41,679 bases of DNA, from NCBI RefSeq assembly GCF_000735345.1, contig NZ_JMPJ01000054.1, forward strand, positions 1-41,679, in the 5' to 3' direction. The DNA is from Ewingella americana ATCC 33852 (GTDB lineage Bacteria > Pseudomonadota > Gammaproteobacteria > Enterobacterales > Enterobacteriaceae). Shown in pieces: positions 35,040 through 41,679 of the stretch. The notes under the pieces were generated by a model. That model ran no database searches. It saw nothing but the letters and a program-made list of their open reading frames with translations, and was not told the origin of the DNA. Position 1 is the stretch's first letter; each line of letters starts with the position of its first letter. The position numbers and the translations under genes are program-made.

Positions 35040-36467
35040 ATGTCAGACAAGCCGCAAAAAACCTTCTACTTCCATGACTATGAAACCTTCGGTAAGAATC
35101 CGGCGCTGGACCGCCCTGCGCAGTTCGCCGGTGTGCGCACCGATGAGAATTTCAACATCATTGAAGAGCCGCTCGTGATTTACTGCCGCCCGTCTGATGA
35201 CTATTTGCCTGAGCCTGAAGCCGTGATGATAACCGGCATTACGCCACAGTTGGCGCTGGAAAAGGGGCTAAGCGAGGCGGAGTTCAGCGCGCAGATCCAC
35301 CAAGCCTTTAGCGTGCCGGGCACCTGCATTGTGGGCTATAACAACATCCGTTTTGATGATGAAGTCAGCCGCAATATTTTCTACCGTAACTTCTACGATC
35401 CTTATTCCTACAGCTGGCAATATGGCAATTCTCGCTGGGATCTGCTCGACGTCATGCGCGCCTGCTACGCCCTGCGCCCGGACGGCATTAACTGGCCGGA
35501 AAACGACGACGGTTTCCCGAGTTTCCGCCTCGAGCATCTGACCAAAGCCAACGGCATCGAACATGAAAATGCCCACGACGCCATGGCCGACGTTTACGCC
35601 ACCATTGCCATGGCCAAGTTGGTGAAACAGGCCCAGCCGCGCCTGTTCTCCTTCCTGCTTGAGCATCGTAATAAGCATAAAATCAACGCGTTAATCGATA
35701 TTCCAGCCATGACGCCGCTGGTTCACGTTTCCGGCATGTTCGGCGCGGCACGTGGTAATACGGCGTGGATTGCGCCGCTGGCGTGGCATCCTGAGAATAA
35801 AAATGCGGTGATCGTCTGTGATTTGGGTGGCGATATGACCCCACTTCTCGAGCTGGACGCCGATGAAATGCGCGAACGGCTGTACACCCGCCGCGAAGCC
35901 CTCGAGCCGGGCCAGTCACCGCTGCCCATCAAGCTATTGCACATTAATAAGTGCCCGGTAGTGGCTCCGGCCAAAACGCTGTTGCCTGAGAATGCTGAGC
36001 GTCTGGGCATTGACCGCGAGCGCTGTCTGCAAAATCTGCAACTGTTGCGCCAGAACACCCAAGTCCGCGAAAAAGTGGTGGCGCTGTTCGCCGAAGCCGA
36101 GCCGTTTAAAGGCTCAGATGACGTCGACGCCCGCCTGTACGACGGTTTCTTCAGCGACGCCGACCGCGCCGCGATGCGCATTATTCTGGAAACCAAGCCA
36201 GAAAACCTGCCTGCCCTAGATTTAACCTTTAGCGACTCACGCATTGAAACACTGCTGTTCCGCTATCGCGCCCGCAACTTCCCCGCCACCCTCACCGACG
36301 CCGAGCAGCGCCGCTGGCACGAACATCGCCAAGAGAAGCTCAACGCCGAACGCGTGCAAGATTACGTGTTGCAGCTGGAGTCGCTGTACAACTTGTATGA
36401 GGATGATGCCGAGAAGACGGCCCTGCTGAAGGCGTTGTTTGCTTATGGGAAGGGGTTGGTGGCGTAA
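35040..36467 (+). CDS. sbcB: Exodeoxyribonuclease I SbcB
   Basis: SbcB degrades single-stranded DNA from 3' to 5' and takes part in recombination and mismatch repair. The 475 residues equal E. coli ExoI. The DEDD exonuclease signature begins FYFHDYETFG (Asp13, Glu15), followed by IVGYNNIRFDDEV and HENAHDAMADVYATI. The C-terminal helical domain is complete. The frame opens at 34995, but the ATG at 35040 gives the family start MSDKPQKTFYF. A structured repeat with a hexamer array begins 15 bp downstream. Confidence 0.96.
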   Translation: MSDKPQKTFYFHDYETFGKNPALDRPAQFAGVRTDENFNIIEEPLVIYCRPSDDYLPEPEAVMITGITPQLALEKGLSEAEFSAQIHQAFSVPGTCIVGYNNIRFDDEVSRNIFYRNFYDPYSYSWQYGNSRWDLLDVMRACYALRPDGINWPENDDGFPSFRLEHLTKANGIEHENAHDAMADVYATIAMAKLVKQAQPRLFSFLLEHRNKHKINALIDIPAMTPLVHVSGMFGAARGNTAWIAPLAWHPENKNAVIVCDLGGDMTPLLELDADEMRERLYTRREALEPGQSPLPIKLLHINKCPVVAPAKTLLPENAERLGIDRERCLQNLQLLRQNTQVREKVVALFAEAEPFKGSDDVDARLYDGFFSDADRAAMRIILETKPENLPALDLTFSDSRIETLLFRYRARNFPATLTDAEQRRWHEHRQEKLNAERVQDYVLQLESLYNLYEDDAEKTALLKALFAYGKGLVA

Positions 36468-36482
36468 CGGTAGGGTTACGCT

Positions 36483-36524
36483 TTCAACTTCAACTTCAAC
36501 TTCAACTTCAACTTCAACTTCAAA
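36483..36524 (+). repeat. TTCAAC hexamer array
   Basis: Six perfect TTCAAC units followed by TTCAAA abut the first hairpin of repeat copy B. A different hexamer array occupies the same edge of copy C. Confidence 0.95.
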
Positions 36525-36775
36525 ACCGTGGGCTCGCCGCCCACACTGGCCCAAAGGGTTTTAAACGAAACCCTTTGGAATCCTGCGTTTTTTTTGCTGC
36601 TGAAAGATCGAGGCTGCGCAGGGTTGGAATGGACGTGTTTCAGCGGCCGCGGCGATCGTCGCGAAGTGCCGCCGCTTAGGCGGTCCCCTCAGTTCGGGCT
36701 TCGAGCCTTTGGTCTCGAACCACTCCCTCGGCGTCACTTCTGAACGCGACCTACTGGCACTTACTCCGAGCCGTT
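36519..36775 (+). repeat. Structured dispersed repeat, copy B
   Basis: This copy is used as the reference orientation. Its hairpins are GTGGGC/GCCCAC at 36528-36544, CCAAAGGGTTT/AAACCCTTTGG at 36551-36578 with loop TAAACG, the box GCCGCCGCTTAGGCGGT near 36668-36684, and TTCGAG/CTCGAA at 36700-36719. About 120 bp of its left part matches copy A with only around six differences by eye. It stands between sbcB and puuP in a 656-bp stretch without a gene, tail to tail with copy C. Confidence 0.8.
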
Positions 36776-36784
36776 TCATTCACA

Positions 36785-37060
36785 AAAAATCTGAAAATTA
36801 CTGAAAAGGCACGATTGAAATGCCTCAAAACCGCAGTCAAAAATGGCGCTGAGCGAGAGGTTCGAGACCTATGGCTCGAATCCCGTGGCGAAGGAACCGC
36901 CTAAGCGGCGACATTTTGCGGTGGATAACGGAAGTCCCTGAAACACGTCCGCTTCACGAGCGAAGCGCGCAGTAAAGAGCCGGGGAGTCTTGAGGGGCGC
37001 GGCGATAGGCGCCCCTCAAGGCCGGTGTGGCGGCAGCGCACGACCTTGACCTTGACCTTA
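36785..37060 (-). repeat. Structured dispersed repeat, copy C
   Basis: This is a diverged copy in the opposite direction to B. It keeps TTCGAG/CTCGAA (36861-36880) and the box AACCGCCTAAGCGGCG (36895-36910). The 12-bp stem at 36989-37020 is CTTGAGGGGCGC/GCGCCCCTCAAG, which takes the place of the CCAAAGGG stem of copies A and B with other bases. The end near 37042-37059 holds three GACCTT units. Edges are approximate. Confidence 0.72.
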
Positions 37061-37090
37061 AAAGAAAGTTTCCTGCCCTTTCCAAAGGGC

Positions 37091-37118
37091 AAAAAAAAGG
37101 ACCCTTGCGGGTCCCTTT
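37091..37118 (-). terminator. Terminator of puuP
   Basis: On the minus strand, GGGACCC pairs with GGGTCC over a short loop and is followed by eight T. A second hairpin, GCCCTTT/AAAGGGC (37075-37090), stands just beyond. Confidence 0.85.
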
Positions 37119-37123
37119 CAAAT

Positions 37124-38503
37124 TTATGCTTCTGGAGCGATTTCGCCACTCATCTGCGGTGGTTTCTCACGGAAGAAATTGGTGATAAAGGCTAAGTAAC
37201 CTAAGCCAATTGCTCCCCAAACCAGACCCAGCGTCATTGAGCTGGCTTCGAGGTTCAACCACAGCGCGCCGACGGTCAGGGCACCAATCACTGGCAGAAC
37301 CAGATAATGCAGGTGATCCTTGAAAGTCTTGTTCTTCTGCTCACGAATGTAGAACTGCGAAATAACCGACAAGTTCACAAAGGTGAAGGCCACCAGCGCA
37401 CCGAAGTTGATCAACGCCGTTGCAGTCACCAGGTCAAAGGTTACAGCGGACATTGCCACTACGCCGACCAACATGACGTTGAAGGTCGGGGTACGCCATT
37501 TTGGATGCACGTAGCCGAACAGTTTCTCCGGGAATACGCCATCGCGGCCCATCACGTACAGCAGACGTGAAACACCAGCATGTGCCGCCATGCCTGACGC
37601 CAATACCGTCACGCAGCTAAAGCACAGGATCACTGACTGGAAGAACTTGCCTGCCACATACAGCATGATTTCTGGCTGTGATGCGTCCGGATCGTGGAAA
37701 CGCGAGATATCCGGGAAGTACAGCTGCAAGAAGTAAGACACCACGACAAAGATGATGCCGCCAATCAGCGCAGTCAGGAAAATCGCTTTCGGAATAACTT
37801 TACCGGCGTTCGGCGTCTCTTCAGACAGTGAACTGATGCCGTCGAAGCCCAAGAATGAGAAGCACAGAATCGTTGCCCCGGTGATCATCGGCACCACGTG
37901 CGCGTTTTCACTGAAGAACGGTTTCGTGCTTGCCAGCGTCCCTGCGCCCTCACCCATGTACACGCCACGGATAAGCAGGCCCATGAACACCACCATAATG
38001 GCGACCTGAACCACAACGATAATGCTGTTGAGGTTGGCAACAACCTTGATGCCACGCAGGTTAAAGGCCGTCATCATCGCCACCAGCGCGGTCACGAAAA
38101 TCCACGACGGTACGCCCGGGAAGATAGCTTCCAGGTAAATTTTCGCCAGCAGGATGTTGATCATCGGCATGAACAGGTAGTCCAGCAGGGATGACCAGCC
38201 AACCATAAAGCCGACGTGCGGGCTGATGGCTTTCTGTGCGTAAGTATAAGCAGAACCCGCAGACGGGAAGCGGCGAACCAGCTTGCCGTAACTTACCGCA
38301 GTAAAGAGTACCGCGATCAGCGCGAAGATATACGCCGTTGCCACGTGGCCGTCAGTCAGACCGGACACAATGCCAAAGGTATCGAAAATGGTCATCGGTT
38401 GCAGATAGGCCAGACCCATCATTACAACCTGAACCAAAGTCAGGGTTTTACGCAGCTGTACGCGATTGGTTGCCGGAGCGGCAGAAGAGACATTAGCAGA
38501 CAT
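37124..38503 (-). CDS. puuP: Putrescine importer PuuP
   Basis: PuuP is an APC-family proton symporter that takes up putrescine. The 459 residues (E. coli 461) follow the E. coli sequence closely: [20 protein letters not shown] near 27-46, [40 protein letters not shown] and [20 protein letters not shown]. About 12 membrane segments are visible. A GGGAGGG site precedes the start. It lies downstream of puuA on the same strand, but a terminator and a 484-bp gap separate them, so it probably has its own promoter. Confidence 0.93.
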   Translation of the reverse strand: MSANVSSAAPATNRVQLRKTLTLVQVVMMGLAYLQPMTIFDTFGIVSGLTDGHVATAYIFALIAVLFTAVSYGKLVRRFPSAGSAYTYAQKAISPHVGFMVGWSSLLDYLFMPMINILLAKIYLEAIFPGVPSWIFVTALVAMMTAFNLRGIKVVANLNSIIVVVQVAIMVVFMGLLIRGVYMGEGAGTLASTKPFFSENAHVVPMITGATILCFSFLGFDGISSLSEETPNAGKVIPKAIFLTALIGGIIFVVVSYFLQLYFPDISRFHDPDASQPEIMLYVAGKFFQSVILCFSCVTVLASGMAAHAGVSRLLYVMGRDGVFPEKLFGYVHPKWRTPTFNVMLVGVVAMSAVTFDLVTATALINFGALVAFTFVNLSVISQFYIREQKNKTFKDHLHYLVLPVIGALTVGALWLNLEASSMTLGLVWGAIGLGYLAFITNFFREKPPQMSGEIAPEA

Positions 38504-38827
38504 GGCTCAGCCCTCCCTGATTTGCATGCATAGGACGTGTAAACGTCTCCGTGCGCAAAGTACAGGGAAAACTTCGTGTTGAATAACCAGAGAACGGAGG
38601 ATTGAGCTTCACATCGTTGTGCACGCAAGTGAAGGCTGAGCGTTGTTGGCCGCAGCTGACAAAGAGACCGGCGGGTACCGGTACTGGTTTAAAGTATTGC
38701 CCCATCATGCATTTCCTCATAGTGGCGACCGTTTATTGATTTGGGGTCGCACACGAACCTGGTTATCTATCCGGATCTGGGTCCGGCCTCTGTTGAATTT
38801 AGTTTGTGTAACTCACAATGCAAAAAA
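38504..38827 (-). promoter_or_regulatory. puuP leader and promoter region
   Basis: This stretch before puuP contains no gene that can be supported. An inverted repeat GACGT/ACGTC (38534-38547) lies 31 bp before the puuP start. No PuuR or sigma-54 site could be recognised with confidence. Confidence 0.4.
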
Positions 38828-38857
38828 AATAACCGGCGCCTTTAAGCGTCGGTTATT
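38822..38857 (-). terminator. Terminator of puuA
   Basis: Read on the minus strand, AATAACCGACGC pairs with GCGCCGGTTATT (one mismatch) and is followed by a run of T. It lies about 130 bp after the puuA stop codon. Confidence 0.8.
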
Positions 38858-38987
38858 CTGCATGTGGCGTATTTTGCACTAAATCGAGGGCCGATGACAA
38901 GATTTTGAAGCCCTCAAATGCAATTTCTTTCTATGCGTTGAGTCTGGTCAATAAATAATCGATATTTGTTCCAGCCTCATCAGCACT

Positions 38988-40421
38988 TTAGGCATTGCGC
39001 AGCATCCAATCAATTTCTGTTTCAGTCACTCGACGCTCGAACTGTAACAATTCATCGGATTTACACGCGTGATACACCTGTGAGAAGCGCTCCCCCAAAT
39101 ATTTCTTCAACGCGCCCTGCTCGTCAAAGGCTGCCAAAGCATCACTCTGACGAATGGGTAACGGAATACCTTCCTGCTCCAGACCATTACCTGTGACGGG
39201 TTCCGGCAGAGGCAGTTCATTGTCAAATCCATGTAACATCCCGGCAAGTACAGTTGCCACTACCAGATACGGGTTGGCATCGGCACCGGCAACGCGATAC
39301 TCCACGCGGTGGTCAACGGCACCGCTGCACGGCACGCGCAGCGCCACGGTACGGTTGTTATGCCCCCACGACGCCTGCGTTGGCACATACATGCCGGGCT
39401 GGAATCGGCGGAAAGCATTGACGTTCGGCGCTAAAATCGCCATTGAAGCAGGCATCAGCTCAATCAACCCCGCCAGCGCGCGCTTCATCAGTGCAGAGTC
39501 TTCCGACTCGGTGCCAGCGAACAGGTTCTTGCCATTATCATCCAGCACGCTGATATGAATGTGCATGCCGCTACCGGCGTAATCATCGTAAGGTTTGGCC
39601 ATAAAAGTGGCTTCCATCCCATGATTTTCTGCCACCAGACGCACTAAACGTTTGAGCGCCAGCGCGTGGTCACAGGCCCGCAGGATGTTGTCACTGTGAT
39701 GCAGGTTGATTTCGAACTGGCCGGGAGATGACTCGGCCACCGCGCCGTCAGCAGGCAAACCTTGCATCAGAGCAAGTCGGTCGATTTCGCTCAGAACGTC
39801 GGCGAAATGGTCGAGGTTATCAACCGAATAGACCTGAGTATGAATGCTGCGCTCAGTGGTCCCTGGGTTACAAGGCGGCTGAATATACCCTTCCGCATCT
39901 CGCTGCTTATCGAGCAGATAGAACTCCAACTCTACCGCTACCACCGGGAATAATCCTCGCTGGCGCAATGTTTGCCAAAGGTGATTCAGCACATTGCGGG
40001 GTTCAACGTCAAAGGGAGTGCCATCTTCGTCAAGCATGGTCAGCAACAGCTGAGCGATATGCTCTGGGTCCGAAGCGGAGGGGGTTAAAGTTCCGGGGAC
40101 GGGAAGACAAATGCGATCCGGCTCGCCCAACTCCTGACCAAGGCCTGCCTCTTCCACCACGTTGCCAAGGATATCCATAGCAAACACGGAGGCAGGGAAA
40201 TAGCAGCCTTTTTCAACTTTAAGCAGGGTGGTGACGGGAATGCGTTTTCCGCGGAAGGTACCATTTAAATCGGTAAGAAGGACATCGACATGCTGGGTAA
40301 GTGGGTGACGCTCCAGGTATTGGTTAACTTCATCCTGGAACGCGCTGCTTCGCTTCTCTTCGCCGTGTGCTGCGAAGTCTTCAACTTCGGAACTATTCGA
40401 TTCAAGAATTAAGGTTTGCAT
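38988..40421 (-). CDS. puuA: Glutamate-putrescine ligase PuuA
   Basis: PuuA joins glutamate to putrescine with ATP to form gamma-glutamylputrescine, the first step of the Puu pathway. The protein has 477 residues (E. coli 472) and the glutamine synthetase fold: beta-grasp N domain (VDVLLTDLNGTFRGKRIPV near 45-63) and catalytic domain with AVELEFYLLDK, ESSPGQFEINLHHSD, MEATFMAKPYDDYAGSGMHI and RVPCSGAVDHRVEYR. It diverges from puuD over 348 bp. Confidence 0.94.
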   Translation of the reverse strand: MQTLILESNSSEVEDFAAHGEEKRSSAFQDEVNQYLERHPLTQHVDVLLTDLNGTFRGKRIPVTTLLKVEKGCYFPASVFAMDILGNVVEEAGLGQELGEPDRICLPVPGTLTPSASDPEHIAQLLLTMLDEDGTPFDVEPRNVLNHLWQTLRQRGLFPVVAVELEFYLLDKQRDAEGYIQPPCNPGTTERSIHTQVYSVDNLDHFADVLSEIDRLALMQGLPADGAVAESSPGQFEINLHHSDNILRACDHALALKRLVRLVAENHGMEATFMAKPYDDYAGSGMHIHISVLDDNGKNLFAGTESEDSALMKRALAGLIELMPASMAILAPNVNAFRRFQPGMYVPTQASWGHNNRTVALRVPCSGAVDHRVEYRVAGADANPYLVVATVLAGMLHGFDNELPLPEPVTGNGLEQEGIPLPIRQSDALAAFDEQGALKKYLGERFSQVYHACKSDELLQFERRVTETEIDWMLRNA

Positions 40422-40769
40422 AAAATTTCCACCGTTTGCCTCAGATTTGAGGCGGATATTGAGGCGACCACGACACCACCATGATGCCCCGCCTTTACTG
40501 CCCTTTACTGCATAACTGCGAACTTCTTAATGCAATGGCACTCTCAGATCATATAAACGGCACACCTCATTCTCCGAAGACATATTTGTCTCAAGATTAA
40601 CCCTAGACCCATCAGAATTGTTTTGCAATAGCAACAATTCCTTTACATATAGGTTTGAAAAAGCAACTCCCCGCTGCTAATTTTAATGGAATAACAGCCA
40701 AAAAATAGGCAACAAAACGCGATAAGGCGCGGATTTCTTTCCCTTTCGACCACTCAACGAGGCGGTAAA
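40422..40769. promoter_or_regulatory. puuA-puuD divergent control region
   Basis: No gene is supported in this 348-bp gap. It must hold the divergent promoters. An inverted repeat AGACA-TATT-TGTCT (40578-40591) is the clearest motif. The E. coli PuuR operator sequence was looked for and not recognised. Confidence 0.45.
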
Positions 40770-41555
40770 ATGAGCACCATATTTTCCAAGGCACCAGCCA
40801 GAAAAGAAGAGAGCTACAGACCGATCATTGGGGTCGTCATGTGTGCAAATAGCATTGATGAGAACCCGGCACTGACCGTACACGAGAAGTATCTCGACGC
40901 AATTTTCAACGCCAACGCCATCCCCGTCTGCCTGCCGCACGAGCTGGCCTCGCGGGAAGGCGCTATCCAAGAAGTACTCGCCCGCCTCGACGGCATTTTC
41001 CTCACTGGCAGCCCAAGTAATGTCGAGCCGCACTGGTATAACGAAGACGGTATCGAGGAGTTAGCAGATCCGGGTCGCGATAAGTTAAGTATTGCCTTGA
41101 TCCACGCAACGCTGGCCCAAGGCATCCCCCTGCTCGCCGCCTGCCGTGGTATGCAGGAGCTGGTCGTCGCCACCGGCGGCAGCCTGTATCGCAAAGTGCA
41201 GGAAGAGCCGGGTTATATGGATCACCGCGAGGACACCTCTCTGTCTCACGACGAGCAATTCGCGCTGGTTCACCCCGTGAGCATTGAGCCCGGCGGCCTG
41301 CTGGCTGAACTTCTACCTGATTATCAGTCGTTTCAGGTGAACTCACTGCACGGCCAAGGCGCGAAGCGTCTGGGCGCAGAACTTAGCGTCGAAGCTCGCG
41401 CCCCCGATAATCTTGTAGAAGCCGTCAGCGTCCGCGGCCACCCCTTCGCCCTCGGCGTACAGTGGCACCCAGAGTGGCACAGCTTGACCGACGCCGTGTC
41501 GCGGCAACTGTTCGAATCCTTCGTCGCTGCATGTCGGAAGTATCATCGAGGATAG
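40770..41555 (+). CDS. puuD: gamma-Glu-GABA hydrolase PuuD
   Basis: PuuD releases GABA and glutamate from gamma-glutamyl-GABA in the Puu pathway. It is a class I glutamine amidotransferase-like hydrolase (peptidase C26) of 261 residues (E. coli 254). The nucleophile Cys125 is in LLAACRGMQE, and His233 and Glu235 lie in VQWHPEW. A GAGGCGG site precedes the start. In E. coli puuR, puuC, puuB and puuE follow; here the next sequence is the edge of a structured repeat and the window ends, so those genes are not seen. Confidence 0.94.
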   Translation: MSTIFSKAPARKEESYRPIIGVVMCANSIDENPALTVHEKYLDAIFNANAIPVCLPHELASREGAIQEVLARLDGIFLTGSPSNVEPHWYNEDGIEELADPGRDKLSIALIHATLAQGIPLLAACRGMQELVVATGGSLYRKVQEEPGYMDHREDTSLSHDEQFALVHPVSIEPGGLLAELLPDYQSFQVNSLHGQGAKRLGAELSVEARAPDNLVEAVSVRGHPFALGVQWHPEWHSLTDAVSRQLFESFVAACRKYHRG

Positions 41556-41589
41556 AGCTACTCCCGTTAGCCCCCAGCTTTAAGTCAAC

Positions 41590-41679
41590 TTCCAATTCAA
41601 AACCGTGGGCGTCGGCCCACACCGACCAAGGGAGGCGTAAACGCGCCTCCCTTGGAACCCTGCGTTTTTATTGTTGTGT
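41590..41679 (+). repeat. Structured dispersed repeat, copy D (partial)
   Basis: Only the left part lies in the window. It has GTGGGC/GCCCAC at 41605-41620 and a 12-bp stem CCAAGGGAGGCG/CGCCTCCCTTGG at 41626-41655. The loop TAAACG is the same as in copies A and B, but the stem bases differ on both arms. Degenerate TTCAA-type hexamers precede it, starting 35 bp after the puuD stop. Confidence 0.8.

Noticed and set aside
36483-36524. TTCAAC array as a CRISPR-like array
   Set aside because: The units are contiguous six-base repeats without spacers, and no cas genes are present.

Overview
The window looks like chromosome of a member of the Enterobacterales, most likely near Serratia, Rahnella, Ewingella or Rouxiella (Yersiniaceae-like). 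The evidence is a complete rut pyrimidine-degradation cluster, the tmaR-yeeA-sbcB block, puu putrescine genes, uhp-type regulation and a DUF2058 gene, all with enterobacterial sequence character. The genus is inferred; no rRNA gene is present to settle it.

Layout. 1-463: intergenic repeats (a 23-bp palindrome, then copy A of a ~280-bp structured repeat). 464-7250: rutR diverging from rutABCDEFG, with a sigma-54 promoter and a RutR box between them. 7252-7937: a HigBA-like toxin-antitoxin pair. 8092-8256: tRNA-Asn with its own promoter and terminator. 8337-12752: an RluA-family pseudouridine synthase, a DUF2058 protein, a large HrpK-like putative type III secreted protein and a DUF805 membrane protein. 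12972-16823: a 2-hydroxyacid dehydrogenase and a two-gene unit (SGNH-like protein plus GT9 glycosyltransferase). 16973-24990: uhpA-uhpB-uhpC followed by afuA-afuB-afuC, read as a sensing system coupled to an ABC importer for hexose phosphates. 25002-31698: an iron-siderophore uptake operon (TonB-dependent receptor, fhuD-like, fhuB-like, tonB-like) under a Fur box and diverging from an AraC-family regulator. 31896-33161: an MFS exporter. 33237-36467: tmaR, yeeA and divergent sbcB. 36468-37123: no gene, but two inverted copies (B, C) of the structured repeat. 37124-41555: puuP and puuA diverging from puuD. 41590 to the end: the start of a fourth repeat copy (D).

How the parts work. The rut genes turn uracil into usable nitrogen and the puu genes do the same for putrescine. 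The uhp-afu block should sense external sugar phosphate through UhpC and UhpB, activate UhpA, and switch on uhpC-afuABC from a promoter whose layout resembles E. coli uhpT. The siderophore operon lacks an ATPase gene and probably borrows one encoded elsewhere.

The most unusual material is the dispersed repeat. Four copies share an architecture of hairpins. Between copies several stems differ in sequence on both arms yet still pair, and one edge carries hexamer arrays of different sequence. That suggests selection or a copying mechanism acting on folded structure.
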